From Candidatus Udaeobacter sp. (GTDB lineage Bacteria; Verrucomicrobiota; Verrucomicrobiia; Chthoniobacterales; UBA10450), in assembly GCA_013372845.1 (NCBI GenBank), contig JAALOD010000006.1:9630-63057 (forward strand): 53,428 nucleotides of DNA, written 5' to 3'. The translations under genes and the position numbers were made by a program. Shown here piece by piece: positions 9,426 through 19,586 of the stretch; position 1 is the stretch's first letter; every line of letters begins with the position of its first letter. The notes under the pieces were generated by a model. It was given only the letters and a program-made list of their open reading frames with translations, did not search any database and was not told the DNA's origin.

Positions 9426-9542
9426 TGTCATGTTGAGCCCTTCGGCTTCACTCAGGACAGGCTTCGCGAAACCTCTCTGACTGTTCTCGCGAAAGATTGC
9501 TGCAGAAATGATCAGAGATTCTTCTCTTCGCTCAGAATGACA
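9426..9542. repeat. inverted interspersed repeat, TGTCATGTTGAGCCC...CGCTCAGAATGACA
   Basis: TGTCATGTTGAGCCCTTCGGCTTCACTCAGGACAGG ... CAGAGATTCTTCTCTTCGCTCAGAATGACA. Confidence 0.7.
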
Positions 9543-9609
9543 TTTATGAGATAGCTTGCAGGCAGGCGCGCTTGTCGATTCAAGTGCTCGCGCGGGACTC
9601 ATAACGAAA

Positions 9610-11125
9610 ATGTCACTAACCCGGCCCGATATACTCTTTATCATGACGGATCAGCAGCGATTCGATACCATCGCTGCGCTCGGCAACTCGCACGTCTATA
9701 CCCTAACCTCGACCGGCTGGTGCGCCGGGGAATCAGCTTTTCCAATGCATACGCAACTTGTCCGATTTGCATTCCCGCGCGCTACACGATCCGCACAGGA
9801 TGCGAACCGCTCACCACGCGCGTCTTTAGCAATGCAATACCAAAGCCGGCAGCGGGACAGGCGGCCGAAATGGAAGCGCGTTGCGGGCCGTATCTGGGAC
9901 GCACAATGTCGCGCCTGGGATATCGGACTTTTGGAGTCGGAAAGTTCCATACGTATCCGTGGAATGAAGATGTCGGTTACGAAACGCTGTGGCGTTGCGA
10001 AGAGACTTACCACCCGCCGGCCCGCGAAGGTGACGACTACGGTTCATGGCTGACGCGCGAGCATCCGGCGTTTGATTTCCTGGAGCAACCGTTTGGGGAA
10101 CGCACCGAGATGTATTACCTGCCACAGCGCAGTCCGCTTCCCGCGAAGCTAGGCGCCGAAGCGTGGATGGCCGATCGCGCGGTGCAGGAGATTACAAAGT
10201 CGGATAATTCGCGGCCTTTTTTTGGGTTCGTATCATTTGTCGGCCCGCATCCGCCGCTAGCTCCGCCAATTCCCTTCAATCGGATGTACGATCCCGATCG
10301 AATGCCCGACCTCGTTCTCGGCAGGATCGAGGAAGATCATTTGGATGAAGAGATTCCGTTCATGCGATATGCCATCTGGGCGGATGCAATCAATCCGGCG
10401 TTAGCGCGAATCGTGAAGGCACGATATTACGGCGAAATCAGTTATCTGGATCATTGTGTTGGACGAATCCTCGACGCGATCGAAGCGCGATCGAAATCCG
10501 AGAACATTCTTGTCTGCTTTTTTTCGGATCACGGCGACCTTTTGGGTGATCATCACGGGTGGCAGAAACAAAACTTCTTGGAGGCCGCATGCCGCGTTCC
10601 TTTGCTGCTTAGTTGACCGGCGATGCTGCCGAACGGAACTATTCGGAATGAATTGATCAGCCTCGCAGACTTGTTCGGAATCGCGACTGAGGCGGCCGGC
10701 GAGTGTTCCGTGCGAGAAGGAGTGAATGTTCTGAAAATGCTGCGAGGCGAATGCGCGCCGCGTGAATATCTTGTCGGTATGGTTGAATCTCCCGGCTCAC
10801 ACGATTTCAAACTCATGGTGGTACGGATGAGTGGAAATATATTTTCATGGCAAACGGAAGCCGGGAACAGCTTTTCAATCTCAGGAAAGACCCAAACGAG
10901 CTGTCGAACTGCGTCGGATCTGCTTCTCGGGTCAGGAACGAGCTGCATGCTTTAGGTGTGCAAGCGTGCCGCGCTCCGGGCGCGGCAGACGCTGTCGACG
11001 GCGACAAGCTTCGGGCGTTCCCTTTCCGCGAACGCCCACGGACGCGCATCTATCAATTCGACCGGTCGCGTGGCGTCGTTGGATTTCCCGATCATCCGCA
11101 GGACGCATTGAAAGGTTTCGACTGA
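9610..11125 (+). pseudogene. disrupted sulfatase (type I, FGly motif CIPAR)
   Basis: Homology continues through three frames: MSLTRPDILFIMTDQQRFDTIAALGNSHVYT (frame 1), RRGISFSNAYATCPICIPARYTIRTG...SDHGDLLGDHHGWQKQNFLEAACRVPLLLS* (frame 3), ...TDEWKYIFMANGSREQLFNLRKDPNELSNC (frame 2); in-frame TGA at 10614-10616. Confidence 0.88.
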
Positions 11126-11339
11126 TAGTGTTGGTAAATGGTTATTTGGTGTTCAGGCGGATAGTTGCGCCTGAGAACTTCGGACCCCTCACCTAAGGGG
11201 AGAGGCGAAACAAACGCCGTGGAACTGATAATTGACCAACGCTACTGTTTTGATCGCTGCCAGTTGAAGCGCGCGAACTAATATGGACCTACCTCAGGAA
11301 AGCAAGGGCTGGTGGTGAAGCCGGTCGCTGCGAAGAAGA

Positions 11340-12323
11340 TTACGAAATCAATTCGCTAACGAGGGACTTCTCTTCTTTTAATTCCGCCACCGACGCGTCG
11401 ATTTTCGCGCGGCTGAAATCGTTGATCGGAAGTCCCTGCACAATTTCCCATTTTCCACCGCGCACACGAACCGGGAATGATGAGATCAATCCTTTCTCGA
11501 CGTCATAATTCCCGTCGGAACAAACCGCCACGCTATGCCAGTCGTCACCCGGCGTGTCGTTTATGAGCGAAAAGACGGTGTCGACGACTGCGTTCGCCGC
11601 GGAACCGGCCGACGAAAGTCCTCGCGCCTTGATCACCGCGGCGCCGCGTTGTTGCACGGTGGCGATGAATTCTTCCTTCAACCATTTTTCGTCTCGGATC
11701 ACCTCGTTCGCCGGACGATTGTCGATCCTGGCATTGTAGAAATCGGGATACTGCGTCGAGGAGTGATTTCCCCAGATGGTCATGTTCGTGACCAAGCCAA
11801 TGCCTACACCGGCCTTATGTGCCAGTTGCGCGCGCGCACGGTTTTCGTCCAGTCGGGTCATGGCAAACCAGCGATCGCTTGGAATCTCTTTGGCGTTATT
11901 CATCGCAATCAGACAATTCGTATTGCAAGGGTTTCCCACTACGAGCACGCGTACATCGGAGGCGGCATTTTTTTCGATTGCCTGACCTTGTCCGATGAAA
12001 ATTTTGCCGTTAATCCCGAGTAAATCCTTCCGCTCCATGCCCGCCTTGCGCGGGACACTTCCCACCAGCAGCGCCCAATTCACATCCCGGAAACCTTCAT
12101 TGAGGTCCGCTGTGGGCACAACTGATTCCAGCAACGGAAAGGCGCAATCGTGCAATTCCATCACGACGCCATCCAGCGCGCCGAGCGCATCCGGAATTTC
12201 GATCAAATGGAGTTTGAGCGGTTGGTCCGGCCCGAACATCTGTCCAGAGGCGATGCGGAACAGAAGCGCGTAACCAATTTGCCCGGCCGCGCCTGTTACA
12301 GCGACTCTAATCGGTATCTTCAT
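11340..12323 (-). CDS. mdh: malate dehydrogenase
   Basis: [98 protein letters not shown]. Confidence 0.96.
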   Translation of the reverse strand: MKIPIRVAVTGAAGQIGYALLFRIASGQMFGPDQPLKLHLIEIPDALGALDGVVMELHDCAFPLLESVVPTADLNEGFRDVNWALLVGSVPRKAGMERKDLLGINGKIFIGQGQAIEKNAASDVRVLVVGNPCNTNCLIAMNNAKEIPSDRWFAMTRLDENRARAQLAHKAGVGIGLVTNMTIWGNHSSTQYPDFYNARIDNRPANEVIRDEKWLKEEFIATVQQRGAAVIKARGLSSAGSAANAVVDTVFSLINDTPGDDWHSVAVCSDGNYDVEKGLISSFPVRVRGGKWEIVQGLPINDFSRAKIDASVAELKEEKSLVSELIS

Positions 12324-12381
12324 GATGCAATTAGGCATAAACGCCTTGGTGAGCAAAGCCAAAGGAGTGATAGATTAACGA

Positions 12382-12843
12382 TTGTCCATGTATCCGACCA
12401 AGCTAAACAAGATCATCAACCTCTTCGAGTCGCTCCCCGAAGATGAGCGGCGCGAGACGCTCGTTTCCTACGCAGACAGCGCGAAGAAGCAGGAGCCGCG
12501 CGAAGGCGAGAACTTTGACCTTGTCGACGTGCGAAAGGACGAGGAATGCACAGACACGGTCGGCGTTTATCTGCACGTGGATGAAGACGGCAGAGCACAC
12601 ATTCGCATGACGCTCGGTCCGGAAGTGCAAACACTTACCCGCTCCATGACGGCGATTCTTTGCAAGGGACTGGAGGGCTCGACACCGCAGGAAATTCTCG
12701 ATCTCCCCAGCGATTTCGTAACCCGCATCGTCGGAACGGAGCTGGTGCGAATCCGCAGCCAGACGGTCTATTACGTCCTCACGCGCATCAAAAGCATCTG
12801 CAAAGTTTGGCTGGACCGGCAACGCATGGCGCAGGTGGCGTAG
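12382..12843 (+). CDS. SufE-like Fe-S metabolism protein
   Basis: 153 aa; KLNKIINLFESLPEDERRETLVSYAD and C-terminal RSMTAILCKGLEGSTPQEILDLPSDFV...RIKSICKVWL fit the SufE family. Confidence 0.78.
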   Translation: MSMYPTKLNKIINLFESLPEDERRETLVSYADSAKKQEPREGENFDLVDVRKDEECTDTVGVYLHVDEDGRAHIRMTLGPEVQTLTRSMTAILCKGLEGSTPQEILDLPSDFVTRIVGTELVRIRSQTVYYVLTRIKSICKVWLDRQRMAQVA

Positions 12844-12955
12844 CATAGCCGTCTCGGCTGGGGGCGGCGGGCGTCTCGCCTGCCGGATGGGACTGCGCGA
12901 AGAGTACCGAGTAGGCGCGGACTCCGCTCGCCCCACAGGCAAGATGCCTATGCTA
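12841..12955. repeat. inverted interspersed repeat TAGCATAG(C/G)C...GCCTATGCTA
   Basis: TAGCATAGCCGTCT at the left, AGATGCCTATGCTA at the right; internal GGCGGGCGTCTCGCCTGCC palindrome. Confidence 0.75.
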
Positions 12956-13007
12956 CGATTCTCGCGTGACGTTCGTGTGATTTCGTTTACTGTCCGCGCT
13001 GGCGCAG

Positions 13008-16000
13008 ATGCCGCGAAATAACGAGCTTAAGAAAATCCTGCTGATCGGCTCAGGTCCAATCGTGATCGGACAGGGCTGCGAATTTGATTATTCCGGCGTG
13101 CAAGCGTGCAAGGCACTCCGAGAGGAAGGCTATGAGGTCGTGCTGGTGAATTCCAACCCGGCTACCATCATGACCGATCCAGAATTCGCGGATCGTACGT
13201 ATATCGAACCGATCACGCCCGAGGTAATCGAGGCAATCATGGAGCGCGAAAAACCGGACGCCATTTTGCCAACTTTGGGCGGACAAACGGCACTGAACGC
13301 TGCGATGGAGTTGAACCGCAACGGTGCGCTGGCGCGACATGGCGTGAAGCTAATCGGAGCAAACGCTCAAGCCATCGCAAAAGGCGAAGATCGGCAATTG
13401 TTCAAGGAAGCGATGTTGCGCATCGGGTTGGAAGTGCCGCGCTCCGGCGTGGCGCGTTCGCTCGCGGATATCAATCGCATCGTTGGTGAGATCGGAACGT
13501 TCCCGCTCATTATTCGGCCGGCGTTCACTCTGGGCGGGACCGGTGGCGGCATCGCGTACAATCGCGAGGAACTCGATGCGATTGTTGCACGCGGCCTCGA
13601 TCTCTCGCCGGTCCACGAAGTGCTAATCGAAGAATCGCTGGTTGGCTGGAAGGAATTCGAGATGGAAGTGATGCGCGACCGCATGGACAACTGCGTGGTC
13701 GTCTGTTCCATCGAGAATTTCGATCCGATGGGCGTGCATACGGGCGACTCCATCACTGTCGCGCCGGCGCAGACCCTCACGGACAAGGAATACCAGATGA
13801 TGCGCGACGCCTCGTTCGCGGTCATTCGCGAGATCGGCGTGGAGACCGGCGGGTCGAATATTCAGTTTGCGGTGCACCCCGACAACGGCCGGATGGTCGT
13901 GATCGAAATGAATCCGCGGGTGTCGCGCTCCAGTGCGCTGGCATCGAAGGCAACGGGTTTTCCGATTGCGAAAATTGCGGCAAAACTCGCAGTCGGTTAC
14001 ACGCTGGATGAAATCAAAAACGATATCACCCGCGAAACCCCGGCATGCTTCGAGCCAACCATCGATTACTGCGTGGTCAAAGTACCGCGGTTTACGTTCG
14101 AAAAGTTTCCACAGGCGGAAGCGACGCTTACGACACGAATGAAAAGTGTCGGCGAAGCGATGGCGATCGGCCGCACGTTTAAGGAAGCGTTACAAAAAGC
14201 ACTGCGCAGCCTGGAGATCAAACGCTTCGGCCTATGTGGCGATGGCGCAAATAAAGATGTGGACGCTGAGACCCTGCGTCTGAAGCTCGCGATCCCGAAC
14301 GCGGAACGGATTTTTTATCTAGCTCAGGCATTTCAAGACGGAATGTCGATCGACGAAGTTTTCGAACTGACCAAGATCGACAGATGGTTCTTGAGCAATC
14401 TGGCGGAGATCGTGACCGGAACGCAATGTTTGAAGACTAAAGATTTGCTGCGCGCCAAGAAACTTGGTTTTTCGGATCGCCAACTGGCTGTGGCGAACGG
14501 AGTCAGCGCAACTGAAATCCGTGCGAAGCGGCAGTCGTCAGGCGTCATTCCCACTTATCGCCTCGTCGATACCTGCGCGGCAGAGTTTGAAGCTTACACG
14601 CCGTATTACTACTCGACGTATGGCGACGAGAACGAGCGGCGTGAAAGTGGTAAGCGAAAGATCATGATCCTGGGTGGCGGACCGAACCGGATCGGCCAGG
14701 GAATTGAATTCGACTATTGCTGCGTGCACGCGGCTTTTGCCCTGCGCGAACTCGGATTCGAAACAATCATGGTCAACTCGAATCCGGAAACGGTCTCCAC
14801 GGATTACGACACGAGCGACAAACTTTACTTTGAGCCGCTCACGCTCGAAGACGTGCTCAACATTTATGACCAGGAGAAACCCGAGGGCGTGTTCGTCCAG
14901 TTTGGCGGCCAAACGCCGCTGAATCTGGCGGGCGGATTGAAGGCGGCAGGCGTACCCATTCTTGGCACGCAGCCTGAAAGCATCGAGACCGCAGAAGATC
15001 GGGGCTTGTTTGCGGAGATGCTTGACAAACTTGGTCTGCGCCAAACCCCGAATGGGTCCGCGACGAGCACCGAAGACGCCGTCGCGATAGCCAGAAAAAT
15101 CGGCTATCCTGCACTTGTTAGGCCGAGCTTCGTTCTCGGCGGACGCGCCATGGAGCTTATCTACAATGAGGAGGACCTTTGGCGCTACATGGCGAGCGCA
15201 ATTGAGGTAACGCCTGATCGTCCCGTGCTGATCGATCGTTTTTTGGAAGATGCGATTGAGGTGGATGTCGATTGCATTTCTGATGGCGAAACGACAGTGA
15301 TCGGTGCAATCATGGAGCACATCGAGGAGGCAGGCATTCACAGCGGTGACAGCGCATGCGTCATTCCGACATTCTCCTTGTCGCAAACAATTCTGGATGA
15401 GATTTCCGCTGCCACAAAGGCGATGGCGCGCGAGTTGAAGGTGCGAGGCCTGATGAATGTGCAATTCGCCGTGAAGGGCGACGACGTTTACGTGCTGGAA
15501 GTGAATCCGCGCGCGTCCCGCACGGTTCCCTTCGTTAGCAAGGCAATTGGTGTTCCGCTTGCAAAACTCGCTGCCAAAGTGATGACCGGAAAATCATTGC
15601 GCGAGCTCGGTTTCACAAAGGAAATCGTGCCGAAACACTTCTCAGTGAAGGAAGCTGTGTTCCCCTTTCTGCGCTACGAAGGCCTGGATATCTCGCTCGG
15701 GCCGGAGATGAAATCGACCGGCGAAGTCATGGGGATGGATGTGGATCTCGGCCTCGCCTATGCAAAATCGCAAATGGCGGCACCGCCGCCGCTGCCGAAA
15801 AAAGGAAAGGTGTTCATCAGCGTCAAGGACACTGACAAGGAAGCGGTGATTCAGGTCGCGCGGGAGTTTGTGAAACTCGGCTTCGAAATCATTTCCACAA
15901 GCGGCACTGCGGATGCCCTTACAAAAGCGAAAATCAAGATCACCAAGGTCTTCAAAATTCACGAAGGACGCCCAAACGTCCTGGACCGCATCAAGAATGG

Positions 16001-16196
16001 CGACATCAACTTCATCATCAACACGCCGAGTGGGAAAATTCCGCGCGAGCACGAAGTGGTCATTCGCAATGCGGCGCTGGCCGCGAAGATTCCCATCATG
16101 ACGACGGTGCGCGCCGCGTTGGCGAGCGCAAACGGAATCCGGTCACTGCAAAAACGGAAAGTTCAGGTGCGCAGTCTGCAGGAATACCATAAATGA
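13008..16196 (+). CDS. carB: carbamoyl-phosphate synthase large subunit
   Basis: 1062 aa with duplicated ATP-grasp halves: [51 protein letters not shown] and [52 protein letters not shown]-terminal MGS-like domain. Confidence 0.98.
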   Translation: MPRNNELKKILLIGSGPIVIGQGCEFDYSGVQACKALREEGYEVVLVNSNPATIMTDPEFADRTYIEPITPEVIEAIMEREKPDAILPTLGGQTALNAAMELNRNGALARHGVKLIGANAQAIAKGEDRQLFKEAMLRIGLEVPRSGVARSLADINRIVGEIGTFPLIIRPAFTLGGTGGGIAYNREELDAIVARGLDLSPVHEVLIEESLVGWKEFEMEVMRDRMDNCVVVCSIENFDPMGVHTGDSITVAPAQTLTDKEYQMMRDASFAVIREIGVETGGSNIQFAVHPDNGRMVVIEMNPRVSRSSALASKATGFPIAKIAAKLAVGYTLDEIKNDITRETPACFEPTIDYCVVKVPRFTFEKFPQAEATLTTRMKSVGEAMAIGRTFKEALQKALRSLEIKRFGLCGDGANKDVDAETLRLKLAIPNAERIFYLAQAFQDGMSIDEVFELTKIDRWFLSNLAEIVTGTQCLKTKDLLRAKKLGFSDRQLAVANGVSATEIRAKRQSSGVIPTYRLVDTCAAEFEAYTPYYYSTYGDENERRESGKRKIMILGGGPNRIGQGIEFDYCCVHAAFALRELGFETIMVNSNPETVSTDYDTSDKLYFEPLTLEDVLNIYDQEKPEGVFVQFGGQTPLNLAGGLKAAGVPILGTQPESIETAEDRGLFAEMLDKLGLRQTPNGSATSTEDAVAIARKIGYPALVRPSFVLGGRAMELIYNEEDLWRYMASAIEVTPDRPVLIDRFLEDAIEVDVDCISDGETTVIGAIMEHIEEAGIHSGDSACVIPTFSLSQTILDEISAATKAMARELKVRGLMNVQFAVKGDDVYVLEVNPRASRTVPFVSKAIGVPLAKLAAKVMTGKSLRELGFTKEIVPKHFSVKEAVFPFLRYEGLDISLGPEMKSTGEVMGMDVDLGLAYAKSQMAAPPPLPKKGKVFISVKDTDKEAVIQVAREFVKLGFEIISTSGTADALTKAKIKITKVFKIHEGRPNVLDRIKNGDINFIINTPSGKIPREHEVVIRNAALAAKIPIMTTVRAALASANGIRSLQKRKVQVRSLQEYHK

Positions 16197-16252
16197 ATGA
16201 CGAAATCCCAATGACGAATGACGAAACAAATCCGAATGACCGGAATGACAAA
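16193..16252. repeat. degenerate AATGACGAA-type repeat
   Basis: AAATGAATGACGAAATCCCAATGACGAATGACGAAACAAATCCGAATGACCGGAATGACAAATG directly at the carB stop. Confidence 0.5.
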
Positions 16253-16269
16253 TGCCCAACGTTCAATTC

Positions 16270-16373
16270 TGTCATTCCGAGCGAAGTCGAGGAATCTCTG
16301 ATTGATCATCTAGAGATGTCTCCAGGCTTCGCATGAAGCTACGGCTTGGCAGGCGACTTCGCTCGACATGACA
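16270..16373. repeat. inverted interspersed repeat TGTCATTCCGAGCG...CGCTCGACATGACA
   Basis: TGTCATTCCGAGCGAAGTCGAGGAATCTCTG ... TAGAGATGTCTCC...GACTTCGCTCGACATGACA. Confidence 0.75.
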
Positions 16374-16396
16374 TTGCATTGATGTCATTTGTCAGC

Positions 16397-16999
16397 ATGA
16401 AATTCTCGATCCTCCTTGCCGCACTGTTAAGCACTGTGGCCTTTGCCGCCGAAGAAAAGAAAGAAACTCCTCCTATGAGTACCCCAAACGAAGTCGCTGT
16501 GATCAAAACTAACGAAGGTGAAATGGTAGTGCAGTTTTGGACTGATGCCGCGCCAGATACAATCCAGAATTTTAAGAAGCTGGCGCGTCAAGGCTTCTAC
16601 GATGGAACCATCTTCCACCGCATCGTCAAGGGGTTCATGATTCAGGGCGGCGACCCTAATTCAAAGGACCCGGCGAAAGAGAGCTCTTACGGAGAAGGCG
16701 GCCCCGGTTACAAAATCAAAGCCGAGTTTAACAATCATTCCCACGATCGCGGTGTCATCTCGATGGCGCGAGGGCCTGATCCAGATTCGGCCGGCTCGCA
16801 ATTCTTCATCTGCCTCGCACCCGTTCGGCGACTCGATGGGCAATACACGACGTTCGGCAAATTGATCAAAGGCGATGACGTGCTCGACAAAATCGGCAAT
16901 ACGCCGGTCGAGCGAAATGCACAGGGCGAAGTGAGCAAGCCGACGAAACGCGTGGTGATCGAAAGCGTGAAGATCGTCCCGGCGGAATCGGTTAAGTAA
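16397..16999 (+). CDS. exported cyclophilin-type peptidylprolyl isomerase
   Basis: Signal peptide MKFSILLAALLSTVAFAAEE; GFYDGTIFHRIVKGFMIQGGDP, DPDSAGSQFFICLAPVRRLDGQYTTFGKL. Confidence 0.95.
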   Translation: MKFSILLAALLSTVAFAAEEKKETPPMSTPNEVAVIKTNEGEMVVQFWTDAAPDTIQNFKKLARQGFYDGTIFHRIVKGFMIQGGDPNSKDPAKESSYGEGGPGYKIKAEFNNHSHDRGVISMARGPDPDSAGSQFFICLAPVRRLDGQYTTFGKLIKGDDVLDKIGNTPVERNAQGEVSKPTKRVVIESVKIVPAESVK

Positions 17000-17008
17000 T
17001 TAGCTCAC

Positions 17009-17092
17009 TGTCATGTCGAGCGAAGTCGAGACATCCCGTGGAGAAACCTCAGGGGTATCGCAACGGGATTCCTCGACTTCGCTCGGAATGAC
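17009..17092. repeat. inverted interspersed repeat TGTCATGTCGAGCG...CGCTCGGAATGAC
   Basis: TGTCATGTCGAGCGAAGTCGAGACATCCCGT ... ACGGGATTCCTCGACTTCGCTCGGAATGAC; contains the likely start codon of the next CDS. Confidence 0.78.
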
Positions 17093-17960
17093 GAAAATTG
17101 CGCTTATCCAGATGCGTTGCGGGCCGGACCCGGACAAGAATTTCTCGCGAGCGATTGAATTCATTCGCGAGGCGGCACAAAAAGGCGCCCAGATTGTTTG
17201 TTTACCGGAGCTTTTTCGGTCGCAATACTTTTGTCAGACAGAAGACCACCAGAATTTCGGTCTGGCCGAGGAAATTCCGGGCAAATCAACATCGGCGTTG
17301 GGCGAAGTGGCGCGAGCAACCGGCACGGTGATTATCGCTTCACTTTTCGAGAGACGCAGCGCCGGCGTTTATCACAACACCGCGGCAATCATCGACGCGA
17401 ACGGAAAATTGCTCGGCAAATACCGCAAGATGCATATCCCGGACGATCCGCTGTATCACGAGAAGTTTTATTTCGCGCCCGGCGACCTTGGGTTTCAGGC
17501 GTGGCCGACAGCGCAGGGCAAGATCGGGGTCTGCGTTTGCTGGGACCAATGGTATCCGGAAGCGGCGCGCCTGACCGCGTTACACGGCGCGGAGATTATT
17601 TTTTATCCCACAGCAATCGGTTGGCACCCTTCGGAAAAAAAGCAGTCCGGCGCAGCACAACATTCCGCCTGGGAAACGATTCAGCGCAGTCACGCAATCG
17701 CGAATGGATGCTATGTCGCCGTGCCAAACCGCGTCGGTCATGAAGCGCCTGCGGGCGGCGATGGCATTGAATTTTGGGGACAAAGTTTTGTTTGCGGACC
17801 AGACGGCGAAATTCTCGCAAAAGGTTCCGTCGACCGGGAAGAGATTGTGATGGCCGACGTCGATTGGAGCCGCGTCAATGAGCAGCGCACGCATTGGCCA
17901 TTTTTGCGGGATCGCCGCGTCGATGCTTACGGCGAAATCAATCGACGCCTGATCGATTAA
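17088..17960 (+). CDS. carbon-nitrogen hydrolase (N-carbamoylputrescine amidase-like)
   Basis: MTKIALIQMRCGPDPDKNF...IVCLPELFRSQYFCQTED; KYRKMHIPDDPLYHEKFYFAPGD; IGVCVCWDQWYPEAARLTALHGAEIIFYPTAIGW. Nitrilase-superfamily E-K-C triad is present. Confidence 0.92.
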   Translation: MTKIALIQMRCGPDPDKNFSRAIEFIREAAQKGAQIVCLPELFRSQYFCQTEDHQNFGLAEEIPGKSTSALGEVARATGTVIIASLFERRSAGVYHNTAAIIDANGKLLGKYRKMHIPDDPLYHEKFYFAPGDLGFQAWPTAQGKIGVCVCWDQWYPEAARLTALHGAEIIFYPTAIGWHPSEKKQSGAAQHSAWETIQRSHAIANGCYVAVPNRVGHEAPAGGDGIEFWGQSFVCGPDGEILAKGSVDREEIVMADVDWSRVNEQRTHWPFLRDRRVDAYGEINRRLID

Positions 17961-18061
17961 GCGTAGCACAGACATCCTGTCCGCCCGCCGTACAGCGGGC
18001 CTAATCCGTCCGGTGTGCCGATCTCAGGAAATGAAACGCGTGCTGTTTTGAATTCGTCTTT

Positions 18062-19432
18062 GTGTTAATGACCATGGCGGTGAGTACCAGGGAATCTCAA
18101 CAGATACGCCGGCCATGGTATCGGCCGTCGTTGACGATGCAGATCATGATCGGGTTGGTTGTCGGCGGTGTGATCGGGTGGCTGAGGCCCGATTGGGGGA
18201 ACGCGGTTTATTTTTTGCGCGACATCTTCATTAACCTGATCAAATCCATCATCGCACCGCTGGTGTTCTCGACCATCGTGGTTGGAATCGCAGGCGCAGG
18301 TGCATTGCGAAAGGTAGGACGGATGGGCGTGAAAGCGCTCGTCTATTTCGAGATCGTCACTACAGCAGCGTTGTTCATCGGCCTCGCTGTAGTCAATTTC
18401 ACGAAGCCTGGCATAGGCGTAACTCTGGCCGCTACCAACACCGATGTCATTAAGACAATCGAGCAAAGTCATCCAAAGACTCTGGTCGAAACGATCGTCC
18501 ATGCATTCCCCTCGAGCGTGATCGAAGCAATGGTGCGCGGTGACGTTTTGCAAATCGTCATGTTTAGCGTGCTCTTTGCGCTCGCCGTGTCAGCGATTGG
18601 CGAAAAGGGGAAACCAATCGTCCGGGCGATGGAGAGCCTGTCCCAGGTCATGTTCAAATTTACAAATTACGTGATGCTGTTTGCGCCAATCGGCGTAGGC
18701 GCAGCAATGGCACACACGATCGGCACACAAGGCCCCGGGGTGCTCGTGAATCTGGGCAAACTAATTCTATCGCTTTACCTGGCGCTAATCATTTTCATCG
18801 TCGTTATTTTTGGCCTTGTGGTTCTTATCGCGCGTGTGCCGCTGCGGCAATTTGTGCGGGCGGTGCGCGAGCCAGCTGCGCTCGCCTTCGCGACCACGAG
18901 CAGCGAATCGGCGTTGCCCAAGGCGATGGAATCGATGGAACGTTTCGGTGTGCCGCGACACATCGTCGGGTTCGTGATGCCAACCGGTTATTCGTTTAAT
19001 CTCGACGGCTCGACGCTTTATCTCGCGCTCGCTTCCGTGTTCGTGGCGCAGGCCGCCGAAACGACCATGGGTTGGCACATGGGTTTTGGTCAGCAGCTTG
19101 CGATGATGCTCACGCTCATGCTTACGTCCAAAGGCGTCGCCGCCGTGCCACGCGCGTCGCTGGTTATTTTACTCGGGACGCTGAACAGTTTTTTGCCAGC
19201 AGGTCTCGGCCCGATCGGCGTTGCGATAATTTTCGGCGTGGACGAATTGATGGACATGGGGCGCACCTGCGTGAATGTGATCGGTAATTGTCTGGCGACA
19301 GTGGTCGTCGCACGGTGGGAAAAAGAATTCGACGAAAGCCGCGCCCGGGTTTTTGGTACGGCCACTGAAGCGGAGTTGGATTTGAAATCAGGTGACGTCG
19401 CCTTCGCCGATGCGGTCGCGCAAGGCGATTGA
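18062..19432 (+). CDS. dicarboxylate/amino acid:cation symporter (DAACS family)
   Basis: 456-aa membrane protein; FATTSSESALPKAMESMERFGVPRHIVGFVMPTGYSFNLDGSTLYLALASVFVAQA is the DAACS signature. Confidence 0.95.
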   Translation: MLMTMAVSTRESQQIRRPWYRPSLTMQIMIGLVVGGVIGWLRPDWGNAVYFLRDIFINLIKSIIAPLVFSTIVVGIAGAGALRKVGRMGVKALVYFEIVTTAALFIGLAVVNFTKPGIGVTLAATNTDVIKTIEQSHPKTLVETIVHAFPSSVIEAMVRGDVLQIVMFSVLFALAVSAIGEKGKPIVRAMESLSQVMFKFTNYVMLFAPIGVGAAMAHTIGTQGPGVLVNLGKLILSLYLALIIFIVVIFGLVVLIARVPLRQFVRAVREPAALAFATTSSESALPKAMESMERFGVPRHIVGFVMPTGYSFNLDGSTLYLALASVFVAQAAETTMGWHMGFGQQLAMMLTLMLTSKGVAAVPRASLVILLGTLNSFLPAGLGPIGVAIIFGVDELMDMGRTCVNVIGNCLATVVVARWEKEFDESRARVFGTATEAELDLKSGDVAFADAVAQGD

Positions 19433-19586
19433 CAATTCTATACGAGTTGGCGGTTTGGCCGCTTTCAAGACGTGCCGACAATTTTCGGCTGACTTTTTTG
19501 CGACTGGCACGCACGGCGCGCACGAATAGGAATTGACAAGCAGTTCCCATTACAGAACTGTCACAACCCCTAATCTATCCAAACCT

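Noticed and set aside
10614-10616. TGA readthrough/selenocysteine in the sulfatase
   Set aside because: The aligned residue is expected to be Trp (SWPAM), and frameshifts occur in the same gene, so a nonsense change fits better.
14538-15464. 308-aa minus-strand ORF inside carB
   Set aside because: Antisense shadow ORF of a high-GC coding region; the carB frame is unambiguous.
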